From Verrucomicrobiota bacterium (GTDB lineage Bacteria > Verrucomicrobiota > Verrucomicrobiia > Limisphaerales > PALSA-1396): a stretch of 64,000 bases of DNA. Below, in pieces: positions 33,837 through 43,157 of this stretch. The stretch is from the NCBI GenBank assembly GCA_016200005.1, contig JACQFP010000019.1:35312-99311 (forward strand), written 5' to 3'. How positions within the stretch are numbered: the first letter of the stretch is position 1; the number at the start of each line of letters is the position of its first letter. Under the pieces are notes generated by a model, which had not been told where the DNA came from, did not search any database, and saw nothing but the letters and a program-made list of their open reading frames with translations. The translations under genes were made by a program, and so were the position numbers.

Positions 33837-36800
33837 TTACGGACCTGGTGACTCCGGCAGCGTCTGGCAGTACGCCGACACGTCCGCCACGTCCTGGAGC
33901 GTGCCCCCTCCGGCCACCGCACTGGGCATCGCTCTGCCCGGCTGACCAAACCGCACCTTGTGCTGGAATTCCCACGGGTTGTCGTTCGATAGAAATCCGG
34001 GGTATTGGTCAAACGCGGGATAATCCGGCGGTGGGGTCAGCCCGTCGAGGCCGTGGCAGGTCATACACGAAGTGTTCGAGCCGATCCCCGAGTTATACAG
34101 CGTCTGTCCCCTAGCTGTACTCCCGGTGAATTTACGGCTCGCGTCGATGATCGCCCCCGTGTTGATCTGTCCTTGGAGAACAAACTTTACCAGATCCCAG
34201 ATGCTCAGGTCGCTCAGTCCCGCAGCACCATACGCGTGGTCGGTCTTGACTAGATCGAAAACCTCTTGGGCTGCCTTCGTGGTGCCGAAGATTCCGCCGA
34301 TGCCCGTCCGGTGGCTGCCCGAACCGTAGGCGCCGTTCACTCCCTTGTAGTCCCACCCGTGGCACTCCTTACACCGCCAAGTGACTGAGCCTGTGCGGGT
34401 GTTACTGGTCGTGTCCGGCCGCGAGGCCCATAACGGATGATTGGTGCTGGGCTCGGCGGCGCCCGTCACCGCCCACCACTCGTCGTAGAGCGCCCCGCCC
34501 CGAGCCACATTCGCGGCCTCGAGGGGAGTCAGCACTCGGATGATCTCCTCTTCTCTCGGCGCCCGCGGGTAGGGCGGCACGTAGGGATTCGATATGTTAT
34601 GCACCTTGTCCGGTGAGAACGCCGCGTCCGCGCCGTGACAGACTTCGCAGGATTCCTGCGCCTTCGATCCGTACGGATCGTTCGGATCCGGAATATAGGT
34701 CATGAGCAGGCCGTGGACCTTTGCTGCGTCACTGTCGTGGCAGGCCAGACACACCATCCGCGCCGGCTTTTGCTTCCACGTGGTGCTTTCGGCATGACAC
34801 TTCGTGCAGTTCCGGATATCCTGCGGGAAGATGATGTGGCCGAAGGTATCGACCGTCGCATTGGCGTAGATCTCCTCCGGATGTTCCAGGTAATTCCCGC
34901 GGTGAACCCCGTGGACTCGCCTGACGATGGGCATCGCGCCGAAACCGCTCCAGCCGTTGAGCGAAGTCCCGCCCTGGTTCTTGAACATGTCGCCCGTATT
35001 GGGATGACTGTAATCGTGGCAGGCTGTGCAGTAATCCGTGTCGAACGGCTCGGCATGGATGGGGCCTTCATACAAGTGCCAGATCGTGTCGCCATGACAA
35101 TTCTTGCAGCTTGTGGCGATCTTTTTTTCCGGCGTGCTCGTTCCCACCTGGAACATGAGGTGCCCGATGCCGGTGAGGTTGGTGATCCCGGGTATCTTGC
35201 CGGCCACCGGCAGATAATAGACATAGATGTTATACGTGCCCGGCGTGAGACCTGCCACATTGTCCAACTGATACATAATGTTCGTCGTCGTGCGCGTCAC
35301 CATCGGATCGTTGAAGTCGAGAGGATCCGCCGTAATCGGCCGGAGGTCATTGCCCGGTGTGGATACCGCCGCGACAAAGACATCCGGTTCCAAGACCACA
35401 CCCTTGGCCTTCCAGCCCATAGCCGTCGTGACCTCACCGTCACCGTTGTAGATCTCGATCCGGGCAGCCACTCCCCGGATCAGGCTCCTGATGTTCACCC
35501 TGGAGCCGGAAACGGAGGCTATGGCGCCGCCGTTCAGGTTCGTGATGACCGGGTTCAGCGAAGCGACCACCTGTGCCGCCGTCACCAGGCTGTTGGTCCC
35601 TACGATCGTTATATTCTGCGGGGCAGTACCGTTGATGCCAATCTTGAACGTCTTCCCGTTGATGGCCCACGGGCCATTGGTGGCGCACGTCACGGAGGCG
35701 CGTTTGGTATCCACTCCGAGCTTGGCCAGGCTGGTCAGCACCGGCAGCGCGCGGCTGCGTGGCCCATAGACAAAGAGGCTGGCCGTGGAGAAGTTGGTGG
35801 TGTTTACCACTGCGTGGTCGCCAATGGAATTGCCCGCATCGTTCTTGAAGACCAGCGTGACCACCGGCCGCTCGCCCGCGATATAAAACTCGCCGTTGGC
35901 AGGCGGGGTCAGCGTGACATCGATCACATTCATCGCCCGTGGAGGATAGCCAATCGCCGTTGGAGGCACATAATGGGCCGCAGCTATTGCCATGTCCTTG
36001 CCATTCCATATGAACCCGCCAGTATCAGGCGGGTGGCAAAACGAACAATTTAGGTCATCCGACAAGGGAACCGGGTGGTTTTCCATACCCGTGGGTGTCT
36101 GCGCCGTGGGGCCGAACCAAACGTTATCGTGGCAGGTGACGCAGAGCGTACGGGTGGGATTAGTTTTCCACCGGTCGTCCAGGTGGCATTTCGTGCAATT
36201 GCGGATATTGGCAGGGAACTCGACATGAATGTAATCCTTGAAGTCGCCCGTTGCGGGATCAATGTTAAAAGGCAGCTTCAGGTCCGCGCCCATGTGAACG
36301 CCATGAACCCGCCGCACAATGGGATCCGGCACGCGGCCCCCGGGCGCATTCGTATCGGAGTAGGCGGCATAGCCCTCATTGTTGTGACAACTCTTGCAGG
36401 TCTTCACCGGCTCGAAATCCAGGGACCAATTGCCCACTGACCCGGGTGATCCAGATGGGTCGATGTGATGCAAGTATGTCTTGCCGCTGATCGGTCCTTC
36501 GTGGCAGGCGGCGCACTTGGTCTTGGCCACCACCGGACTCTCGACGGTGGCGGAGCCGATCTGCAGATCCGCGAACTTCATAATTTGCTGAATCGGGTCC
36601 GACGCCAGTACGGACCAGACGCTCATCCGGTAGGTGCCTGGCGCCTCGTCAGTCACGGGTCGCAACCGATAGGTGAGCACATTGTTGTTGACCTGAACGT
36701 CCGGGTTCGTCTTGAGATCGATGTAATGATGCGGCCTGGCGGCGCGATTAGTGGAGGCGTTGAGCAACTTGGCCGCCGTCACAGTTTCTCGCGGGTCTTG

Positions 36801-37292
36801 GGGACCGTACAGGTAGAGATTGAGCGTGGAGAATTCGCGCAGGCTCAGGTGCGGCGCGAACGTATCCAGGATAGTGACGGTCACCACCGGACTTTCGCCC
36901 TGGACAAAATAGAGCCCGTTGGAAGGAGCGGAAACTTTCGCCACAATAGTCCACCCATTCAGTTCGGCGATACCATCACTTTCGCTCGCGACCCGATAGA
37001 ACGCGATGTCCTCGGTACCGCTTGGAATAAGACCCCGGTACACGCCTGGACGAAGCTCGGTCGCGCTCGCTCCGGCGACATTGACCCACGACGCGGAAGG
37101 GTCGAGGGAAGTTCTCATCTCAATCCGAAACGGGCCGGTGCCGCCATAGAAAATGATTTCCATTTCCCCAGATTCGGGTTTGGAGAAGCTTTCGATGAAG
37201 GGTGGCGTATCAACTGCCGAAACTGGAACTTTTTGAAAAAACACCGCGGCCAGAGCGGCCAGGCCGATGGGAACGATTCGCATTGTTTTCAT
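33837..37292 (-). CDS. OmcA/MtrC-like exported 12-heme cytochrome c
   Basis: A 1151-residue exported cytochrome. The ATG at 37292 follows AAGGAAA and gives a signal peptide ending PVSAVD; there is no lipobox, unlike OmcA/MtrC of Shewanella. Heme sites: CAACH, CKSCH, CTKCH, CVTCH, CSFCH, then CKNCH, CTACH, CTKCH, CLACH, CEVCH, CKECH and CMTCH. The two blocks of hemes are internally duplicated: each has PIVRRVHGVH followed by a FPxxIRNCTKCH segment. Beta-rich domains separate them, as in the split architecture of outer-surface decaheme cytochromes. The C-terminus is a class I cytochrome domain. It could move electrons to outside acceptors; localisation is inferred. Confidence 0.8.
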   Translation of the reverse strand: MKTMRIVPIGLAALAAVFFQKVPVSAVDTPPFIESFSKPESGEMEIIFYGGTGPFRIEMRTSLDPSASWVNVAGASATELRPGVYRGLIPSGTEDIAFYRVASESDGIAELNGWTIVAKVSAPSNGLYFVQGESPVVTVTILDTFAPHLSLREFSTLNLYLYGPQDPRETVTAAKLLNASTNRAARPHHYIDLKTNPDVQVNNNVLTYRLRPVTDEAPGTYRMSVWSVLASDPIQQIMKFADLQIGSATVESPVVAKTKCAACHEGPISGKTYLHHIDPSGSPGSVGNWSLDFEPVKTCKSCHNNEGYAAYSDTNAPGGRVPDPIVRRVHGVHMGADLKLPFNIDPATGDFKDYIHVEFPANIRNCTKCHLDDRWKTNPTRTLCVTCHDNVWFGPTAQTPTGMENHPVPLSDDLNCSFCHPPDTGGFIWNGKDMAIAAAHYVPPTAIGYPPRAMNVIDVTLTPPANGEFYIAGERPVVTLVFKNDAGNSIGDHAVVNTTNFSTASLFVYGPRSRALPVLTSLAKLGVDTKRASVTCATNGPWAINGKTFKIGINGTAPQNITIVGTNSLVTAAQVVASLNPVITNLNGGAIASVSGSRVNIRSLIRGVAARIEIYNGDGEVTTAMGWKAKGVVLEPDVFVAAVSTPGNDLRPITADPLDFNDPMVTRTTTNIMYQLDNVAGLTPGTYNIYVYYLPVAGKIPGITNLTGIGHLMFQVGTSTPEKKIATSCKNCHGDTIWHLYEGPIHAEPFDTDYCTACHDYSHPNTGDMFKNQGGTSLNGWSGFGAMPIVRRVHGVHRGNYLEHPEEIYANATVDTFGHIIFPQDIRNCTKCHAESTTWKQKPARMVCLACHDSDAAKVHGLLMTYIPDPNDPYGSKAQESCEVCHGADAAFSPDKVHNISNPYVPPYPRAPREEEIIRVLTPLEAANVARGGALYDEWWAVTGAAEPSTNHPLWASRPDTTSNTRTGSVTWRCKECHGWDYKGVNGAYGSGSHRTGIGGIFGTTKAAQEVFDLVKTDHAYGAAGLSDLSIWDLVKFVLQGQINTGAIIDASRKFTGSTARGQTLYNSGIGSNTSCMTCHGLDGLTPPPDYPAFDQYPGFLSNDNPWEFQHKVRFGQPGRAMPSAVAGGGTLQDVADVSAYCQTLPESPGP

Positions 37293-37345
37293 AGGTTTCC
37301 TTTGGGGTTTCCAACACTTGGTACACTGGCCAAGCGTCCTGTCGG

Positions 37346-37388
37346 CCAAGGCGGTGAGGCCGAGTCGCGAGTAGCTGCTTCATACGAG
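37346..37388 (-). pseudogene. remnant of a monoheme cytochrome c 5' end
   Basis: The minus strand reads ATGAAGCAGCTACTCGCGAC and on to CTCACCGCCTTGGCC, the same DNA as the start of paralog 1 (31868-31908, MKKLLALGLTAF) with one inserted base that ruins the frame. Only the signal peptide region is left. It adjoins a decayed copy of the 149-residue protein gene (37500), just as the intact pair does at 45.1-46.2 kb. Confidence 0.75.
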
Positions 37389-37433
37389 GTACGGCGACTC
37401 TCTGACACTCCCAATTTTGTGGCTCGCCACATT

Positions 37434-37459
37434 TTGGCAAAGGTTGAACATTTCTTGGC
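37434..37459 (-). promoter_or_regulatory. TTGGC direct-repeat element, site 5
   Basis: Plus strand TTGGCAAAGGTTGAACAT then TTCTTGGC; TTG at positions 1, 11 and 22. It is 51 bp upstream of the cytochrome c remnant and about 140 bp upstream of the 12-heme gene. Confidence 0.6.
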
Positions 37460-37499
37460 ATAATGGAATATCAGCAAGTGACGCGCGCACCTGGACGCT

Positions 37500-37948
37500 T
37501 CGAACTCGTTCGCAACTGCCAAGCGGGTCCGCCATTTCGCAAGGCGCCGCGTACTACTCTTCCTTGGAAACGCTGTGCGCGCTCGCGCTGAACGTTTCGG
37601 CATTGTCCGGCGAGGCAAAACCCCCGCAGTTCACGAGCACGAGCTGGTAGAGAACCAGAGGCGGAACACACGGCACCTCGGTCAGGAAAACCGGCTGCAC
37701 GAACATTGTGAAACCCGTTTCGGGATTTTCGTCTTGTGACACCGGGTGCGCGCACTCACCAGGTTCGAGTTGCGCGGCGTCGAAGACGATTTCGCAGGGA
37801 TAGCGCGCGCACGTGCGGTCTTCCAGGATGCGCAAGAGTTCTTCCACCCGATGTACGGTCCGGATTTCTCGCGAATCTACTCGCCATTCGTCGCCAGGGG
37901 CACGTTGAGGGATCGCTTGAAATCGTCAGCCGTGAGTTGCTTCGACAT
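37500..37948 (-). pseudogene. broken copy of the 149-residue protein gene
   Basis: From an ATG at 37948 (MSKQLTADDFKRSLN) the sequence follows the intact protein at 45781 over nearly its full length: IREKSGPYIGW, ELLRILEDRTCARYPCEIVF, GFTMFVQPVFLTEVP, LVLYQLVLVNCGGFASPDNA and CEMADPLGS. It is broken by a TAG at 37877-37879 in place of the Glu of DEIR, by a frameshift near GWKE/VEEL and by a TAG at 37554-37556 in place of a Tyr. It is thus a full-length but inactive paralog. Confidence 0.85.
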
Positions 37949-37993
37949 CGGTGGCGGGCGCGCTTGTTCGCGCGATCCGGTGTTTGGTTTTCA

Positions 37994-39361
37994 TTACGGC
38001 TTCAGGCTTTGCAGATACTTGATGAGATCCGCCAGTTCGCCCTCGGTGATCTTGTCGCCCCAGCCCGGCATGTAGAGGGGCGGCTTGGGACCTTTCTCGT
38101 CCAGTTGTGCGGTCGTCGGTATGCCTTCAGTGATGTAGGACTCCAGAAAAACATCGGAGACATCCTTCGAGCCGGTGAGTGGCGGGACGTGCTGGTTCGC
38201 CTTGGCGGCATTGGGATTCGGCACGCCGCCTTCGCCGTTCGACCCGTGACAGCCGCCACAGCCGTATTTCCGATACACGGCTTTGCCGCGTTCAACGGGC
38301 GAGGCCTGCGTCGGCACGCGCATGAACCCGACGAGGTTGGTTTCCGTCAGCGACACCAGAAAGGAAGTCAGCGCCCGGATTTCCGGCTCCGCAAAATTAA
38401 ATTTCGGCATCACGGTTCCAGGCGTGACGGCCGCCGGATCGCGAAAATGTTTCACAATCCAGTCGCTGCCACGTCGCTTCGCGGCTTCATCCAGGGCGGG
38501 GCCGACTTTGCCGCCATTGCCTCCAACCGAATGGCAGCCGATGCAGCCTTTCTGTTCGAACAGCCGCAGGCCAAGTTCAGGCCCGGGGATCGTCTTCATC
38601 GAAACGTAATATTCCGTGAGCGGCTCGCCCGTCTGGCCGAGCATGAAGAGGGTGAGCGCCTCGATCTCCGCCTCGCTGCGCTTCAACGGCGGCATGCCGG
38701 AGCCGGGCACGATTTCCCCTGGCGTCTTGAAATGTTGGGCCAGCCATTCCGGACTGCGTTTGGCGCCGACTTTGTCCAACTCGGGACCGATGTTTCCGCC
38801 GAAGCCGCCGAGTTTATGGCAGCCAATGCAACCTTGTTCGTCGAACACGGCGCGGCCCCGGGTCAGGACATTTTCCCGGGGCAGGTCTGCCGCAGAATGA
38901 CACTTGGCGCATGAGGCCTCGATGTATTTCATGGGCAGCATCGGATGCTCCCAATGCTTGATGTGGCCGTGCGCGGCCTCGCGGTCCGTCGCCCGTCCCT
39001 GGCCTTGATGGCAGATGGTGCAACCGAATTTCTCGACCGGATGTTGCGAATGATTGGGGTGATAACCCAGCGGTTGTTGATAGCCGGCATAGCTCGGATC
39101 TTCGACGGCCAGATGACAAGTAATGCAACGATCCACGCGTTGCAGTCCCGGCAAGACAACCTGCTTGATTTCGATCGGCAGGGCGCGGGCCAGTTCCTTT
39201 TGTTCGGGCGTGGTGGCGCGGTTGAGTTCCTGCGCAATGAATTTCTGCTGCCAGCGTTTCCATTCCCGGTATTCGTCGTTGTAGTAGCCCGCCAACACCA
39301 ATCCGCCGACGGCGAGTCCGAGTAGCGCAAACCACGGATAAAGTTTTCGCAAAGAGTCCAT
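37994..39361 (-). CDS. membrane-anchored hexaheme cytochrome c of the Rieske/cytochrome b complex
   Basis: A 455-residue protein with an N-terminal anchor (PWFALLGLAVGGLVLAGYY) and six heme sites: CITCH, CTICH, CAKCH, CIGCH, CIGCH and CGGCH. The first three sit close together in a multiheme segment; the last three are in successive class I cytochrome domains with Met ligands in GSGMPPLKRSE, GTVMPKFNF and YMPGWGDKI. It is the last gene of the operon GltD-like, Rieske, cysteine desulfurase, methyltransferase, cytochrome b, so it replaces the cytochrome c1/f subunit of a bc-type complex. The start is 3 bp from the cytochrome b stop. Confidence 0.85.
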   Translation of the reverse strand: MDSLRKLYPWFALLGLAVGGLVLAGYYNDEYREWKRWQQKFIAQELNRATTPEQKELARALPIEIKQVVLPGLQRVDRCITCHLAVEDPSYAGYQQPLGYHPNHSQHPVEKFGCTICHQGQGRATDREAAHGHIKHWEHPMLPMKYIEASCAKCHSAADLPRENVLTRGRAVFDEQGCIGCHKLGGFGGNIGPELDKVGAKRSPEWLAQHFKTPGEIVPGSGMPPLKRSEAEIEALTLFMLGQTGEPLTEYYVSMKTIPGPELGLRLFEQKGCIGCHSVGGNGGKVGPALDEAAKRRGSDWIVKHFRDPAAVTPGTVMPKFNFAEPEIRALTSFLVSLTETNLVGFMRVPTQASPVERGKAVYRKYGCGGCHGSNGEGGVPNPNAAKANQHVPPLTGSKDVSDVFLESYITEGIPTTAQLDEKGPKPPLYMPGWGDKITEGELADLIKYLQSLKP

Positions 39362-39364
39362 AGT

Positions 39365-40633
39365 TCAGTGAGGGGTGAGAGCCGACGCAGCCCACGGCCA
39401 AACCCAGCCCCAGTTCGGCCCGCGGAAATAAGTGCCGATGACGGTGAAGACCACTGCGGCCACGACGCAAATCGTGAAGATCGTGACCGCCACGCGTCGC
39501 TCGCGCGCAAACCAGACGCCGATCCCCGCTCGTTTGCGGTCGAGATAGGGCAGGGCGACGAGCGCCACGAGCAGCAGCGCCGGCACCGCCACGCCTCCCC
39601 AGAACGCCGAGTAAGCCACAAGTTCCTGCAACCCGAGAAAATACCAAGGCGCCTTTGCTGGATTCGGCGGATGCGTCGCATTCGCGAACTCCTCGAGCGG
39701 TGCATTCCAGAACACGCTCAGGAACATGACCACGACCATCGTGGCCAGGAACAAGAGAAGTTCGCGAAACACCAGGTGCGGCCAGGCCGGCAATTCCTCC
39801 TCGGGCTTGAGACCCACGGCAGGCGATGTGCCGCGCGCGAGTTCCATCAGTCCGTAGGTCTTGCTCGTGGAAAGCTGGCCGGTTTCCGACTGTTGCACGA
39901 GCACGTCGGGTTCGCCGGGCCGCGAGAGTCCGCCGTCCTTGCGCACCCGCCAGAGGTGCAGGGCGATCATAAACACCACGACGGCGGGAAGCAGGATGAC
40001 GTGCAGCACGTAAAAGCGGAGCAGCGCCGATTCGCCGACGATATTTCCGCCCAGCAGAACGAACTGAATCTTCTTCCCGATGATTGGCGCGTAGCCGGCG
40101 ATGTTCGTTCCGACCGTGATCGCCCAGAAGGCCAGTTGGTCCCACGGCAGCAGATAGCCGGTGAAGGAAAGGCCCAGCGTCATGACGAACAAGCCGACAC
40201 CAACGGTCCAGTTGAATTCGCGCGGCGGCTTGTAACCCCCGGTATAAAACACGCGGCACATGTGCAGGAACACGCAGAGCACCATCAGGTGCGCGGACCA
40301 CCGGTGCATGTTGCGCGCGATCATTCCCGCCGACACCACAAATTCCAGGTCCTTCATGTTGTTGTACGCGTGCTCCGGACTCGGGACGTAGAAGAACATC
40401 AGCGCCACGCCGGTGATGCACAGAATCAAAAAGAGGTAGAGCGAAATCAGGCCCAAGCCCAGGGTGTAGGAAAACTTGAGCGAGTGCCGGTGCACCTTGG
40501 CCGGGTGCAGGTGGAGCAGGAAACTCGAAACCATCGCCTGCATCCGGCCCAGATTGCTCTCCGGCAAACCAACGCGAAAGATGGATTGGCCGACGCGCGT
40601 GTTGAGGAATTTTTTCCAGAGTTGTATCTGCAT
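39365..40633 (-). CDS. cytochrome b/b6-type quinol oxidoreductase subunit
   Basis: A 422-residue membrane protein. The ATG at 40633 has AAGGG at proper spacing inside the preceding stop region. The N-terminal four-helix part holds the heme ligands as [19 protein letters not shown] and [20 protein letters not shown], and the Qo region has [18 protein letters not shown]. The C-terminal part, after a soluble linker, resembles subunit IV with [12 protein letters not shown] (the PEWY position, here PWYF). It oxidises menaquinol in a bc-type complex with the Rieske and hexaheme subunits encoded nearby. The b and IV parts are fused as in bc1-type proteins. Confidence 0.88.
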   Translation of the reverse strand: MQIQLWKKFLNTRVGQSIFRVGLPESNLGRMQAMVSSFLLHLHPAKVHRHSLKFSYTLGLGLISLYLFLILCITGVALMFFYVPSPEHAYNNMKDLEFVVSAGMIARNMHRWSAHLMVLCVFLHMCRVFYTGGYKPPREFNWTVGVGLFVMTLGLSFTGYLLPWDQLAFWAITVGTNIAGYAPIIGKKIQFVLLGGNIVGESALLRFYVLHVILLPAVVVFMIALHLWRVRKDGGLSRPGEPDVLVQQSETGQLSTSKTYGLMELARGTSPAVGLKPEEELPAWPHLVFRELLLFLATMVVVMFLSVFWNAPLEEFANATHPPNPAKAPWYFLGLQELVAYSAFWGGVAVPALLLVALVALPYLDRKRAGIGVWFARERRVAVTIFTICVVAAVVFTVIGTYFRGPNWGWVWPWAASALTPH

Positions 40634-40644
40634 TGGCATTGCCC

Positions 40645-41421
40645 TTAGGTGTGTTGTTTGAAAGCCCGCATGGTGGCGCACAAGGCCAACTCGTGGCCCG
40701 TACGGGCGTTGCGGCCTTTGGCCAGTACCTCGATCCGCTCGAATCCAATTTTCTTCATCGCTGCCACGAAATCGGACTCAGGCAACGCTCCGCCGATGCA
40801 TCGAAACCAGTCCTTTACGCTCTTACGGACTTCCTCGGGCAGCGCTCTCTTCAACACTATCTCGGCGAAGACAGTGCGCCCGCCAGGCTTGAGCACGCGG
40901 AAGACCTCGCGCATCACCGGCTCTTTAAGTGGCGAGAGATTATAGATGCCGTTGCTGGCTACGATTTCCACCGAGGCGTCAGGCAATGGGATGTTGTCCG
41001 AGTGGCCCACTAGAATCTCGACGTTGGCTACGCCGAGCGTGCGCAGGTTCTCGCGCGCCTTGGCGGCCATCGCCTCGGCGATGTCCACGCCGTAGCACCG
41101 GCCCGTCGGTCCGACTGCGCGCGCGTACAGGTAGAGATCAAGCCCCGCGCCGCAGCCGAGATCGAGCAACGTTTCGCCGGGCTTGGCGTCCACAAATGGC
41201 TGCGGGTTGCCCGCGCCCGTGAACGATTCCCATATCGAGGCAGGTAGTTGATCGAGCAACAGTTTCGGGTAGCCGACGCTTTCCGCGAACGTGCGTCCAA
41301 CGGGAAAGTTGAACTCCGCGTCCGGCGTCGTCGCCACCAACGAGTATTTTTCCCGCACCGCCGCCTTGATCTCGTTGGAGGTCATTTCCGAAAGTGGCTT
41401 CTGCTTGGCGGAACTGATCAT
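40645..41421 (-). CDS. SAM-dependent methyltransferase, ArsM-like
   Basis: A 258-residue class I methyltransferase. The SAM motif I is [17 protein letters not shown], motif [15 protein letters not shown], and post-[21 protein letters not shown]; the last region, and [20 protein letters not shown] near residue 200, are characteristic of the arsenite methyltransferase group. Of the ArsM cysteines I recognise only the one in FRCIGG; the N-terminal Cys pair expected after REKYSLVA is absent. The substrate is therefore doubtful. The gene overlaps the cysteine desulfurase gene by four bases and sits inside the Rieske/cytochrome b operon. Confidence 0.78.
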   Translation of the reverse strand: MISSAKQKPLSEMTSNEIKAAVREKYSLVATTPDAEFNFPVGRTFAESVGYPKLLLDQLPASIWESFTGAGNPQPFVDAKPGETLLDLGCGAGLDLYLYARAVGPTGRCYGVDIAEAMAAKARENLRTLGVANVEILVGHSDNIPLPDASVEIVASNGIYNLSPLKEPVMREVFRVLKPGGRTVFAEIVLKRALPEEVRKSVKDWFRCIGGALPESDFVAAMKKIGFERIEVLAKGRNARTGHELALCATMRAFKQHT

Positions 41422-42545
41422 TTCACCTTTTCTTGGAAAAACTTTGTCACACGGTCAATCTCCGTGTCGGTCGTCCCCTGGCCCAGGCTGAACCGCACCG
41501 CGCCTAGGCTGAGGCGCTCGGGCACGCCCATCGCCTTGAGCACGGGCGAGAGTAGGTGCGTGCCGGCGTGGCAGGCCGAACCCGTCGAGGCCGCGACCTG
41601 ACCCAGCGCGTCCAACACTTCGCTGCCGATGCGGCCCTCGAAACTCACATTGAGTGTGTTCGGCAGCCGCTCGCTGGGATGACCGTTCAGGTGCAGGTGG
41701 TCGCTGTACAGCCTCTGCAAGTCGTTGTGAAGATGGTCGCGCAACTCGGTCAGGCGCGCGCGGCGCTCGTCCAGTTCCTTTCCAGCAAGTGCGCACGCTT
41801 TGCCGAGCGCGACGATGGACGGCACGTTCTCCGTGCCCGCGCGTCGGCCCGACTCGTGTTCCGCGCCGTGAATCAGCGGCTCGAATTTCACTCCGCGCCG
41901 CACGTAAAGCGCACCGACGCCTTTGGGCGCATACAGTTTGTGGCCCGCGACGGTGAGCAAATCCACGTTCAGATCGTCCACGCGCGTCGGGATTTTGCCC
42001 ACCGATTGCGCCGCGTCGGTGTGAACCAGCACGCCGCGCGCCCGGCCGATTTGCCCGATCGCCGCGATAGGTTCGACCGTGCCGACCTCGTTGTTGGCGT
42101 GCATGATGGTGATGAGAATCGTCTGCGGCGTGACCGCGGCTTCCACATCGGGTACGCGGACCATGGCGAAGCGATCAACGGGCAGATACGTCACCCTGAA
42201 TCCGTTACGCTCCAGAAACCGCAGAGGGTTGAGCACAGCGGGATGTTCGACCTGCGAGGTGATGAGGTGGTTGCCTTTCGCGCGAAGCGAGTACGCCACA
42301 CCTTTGATGGCCATGTTGTTCGATTCGCTGCCGCCGCTGGTGAACACGACCTCGTCAGGCTGGCAGCCCAGGAGGCCGGCCACTTCGCCGCGCGCTTTCT
42401 CCACTGCCGCCTTGGCCGTTTGCCCCAATGCGTGCGCGCTCGACGGATTGCCGAACTGCTCCTCGACGAACGGCCACATCTCCTCCGCCACGCGCGGGTC
42501 AACGGGCGTCGTTGCGTTGTAATCAAGATAAATCGGGCGATTCAT
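41418..42545 (-). CDS. cysteine desulfurase (NifS/IscS-type class V aminotransferase)
   Basis: A 375-residue PLP enzyme that takes sulfur from cysteine for Fe-S cluster or other sulfur transfer. It begins PIYLDYNATTPVDPRV. The PLP Lys is in TVAGHKLYAPKGVGALYV, the His stacking on PLP in EHPAVLN, and the persulfide-carrying Cys in STGSACHAGTHLLSPV. The length is that of the NifS/IscS group. It lies between the Rieske gene and the cytochrome b gene, suggesting a dedicated supply of sulfur for the Rieske or neighbouring Fe-S proteins; this is an inference. No IscU-type scaffold is nearby. Confidence 0.9.
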   Translation of the reverse strand: MNRPIYLDYNATTPVDPRVAEEMWPFVEEQFGNPSSAHALGQTAKAAVEKARGEVAGLLGCQPDEVVFTSGGSESNNMAIKGVAYSLRAKGNHLITSQVEHPAVLNPLRFLERNGFRVTYLPVDRFAMVRVPDVEAAVTPQTILITIMHANNEVGTVEPIAAIGQIGRARGVLVHTDAAQSVGKIPTRVDDLNVDLLTVAGHKLYAPKGVGALYVRRGVKFEPLIHGAEHESGRRAGTENVPSIVALGKACALAGKELDERRARLTELRDHLHNDLQRLYSDHLHLNGHPSERLPNTLNVSFEGRIGSEVLDALGQVAASTGSACHAGTHLLSPVLKAMGVPERLSLGAVRFSLGQGTTDTEIDRVTKFFQEKVK

Positions 42546-42632
42546 TCTATTGCTTAAACGACCAGTTATTTATCGGGCCTGACTGGCCGACGCGCGTTCC
42601 GGCAAACGTCTGCCAAATCTGCTTGAGTGATT

Positions 42633-43154
42633 TCATGCTTTGATGACGAGGTTCTTGTCGTGGGTCACGGCCAGGTCCATGTCAATCACCAGACGCCCGT
42701 CCTTGCTCATGGTCACCGAAAACCAAGTCAACCCGCGCGGCGAGGGGCCGCTGACCACGGCGCCGTTGTTGTCAAAGTGGCTGCCGTGACACGGACAGAG
42801 AAAGGGAAGCTTGCCGGGGACGGCGTTCACCGTGCAACCGAGATGGGGACAAATGCCGCTCATGGCGCGATAGGTGTTTCCTTTGCGCACGACGAACAGA
42901 CGCACCTCCTCAATGAAGGTGGCGGTGTCATCCGGATAGTCTGTTGGCCGGCCGGCTTTGAAACGGCGGCTCGGCTCATACAAAACATTCGGCACCAGCG
43001 AGCGCACCGTGGCAAAGCCGCTCGCGGCCAGCGCAAACAACGAAGCCAGCCAGCCGAAGCTCAACCAGATGAAACTGCGCCGGCTGGAACCGTTGGCGGG
43101 TTGCGGTGCGCGGGTCGAGGCGGGCGTGGCGGTGGGAGAATGGCCTTTGTTCAT
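42633..43154 (-). CDS. Rieske 2Fe-2S protein
   Basis: A 173-residue exported Rieske protein. The N-terminus has a Tat-like SSRRSFIWLSFGWLASLFAL that probably stays as membrane anchor. The cluster ligands are in CPHLGCTVN and CPCHGSHFDNNG, with the usual disulfide Cys pair present. Together with cytochrome b (39365) and the hexaheme c (37994) it makes a bc-type complex. The start codon lies three bases after the end of the GltD-like gene. Confidence 0.9.
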   Translation of the reverse strand: MNKGHSPTATPASTRAPQPANGSSRRSFIWLSFGWLASLFALAASGFATVRSLVPNVLYEPSRRFKAGRPTDYPDDTATFIEEVRLFVVRKGNTYRAMSGICPHLGCTVNAVPGKLPFLCPCHGSHFDNNGAVVSGPSPRGLTWFSVTMSKDGRLVIDMDLAVTHDKNLVIKA

Positions 43155-43157
43155 AGC

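Noticed and set aside
40645..41421. Naming the methyltransferase arsM
   Set aside because: Only one of the arsenic-binding Cys residues is recognisable and there is no arsenic resistance gene nearby; kept as ArsM-like only.
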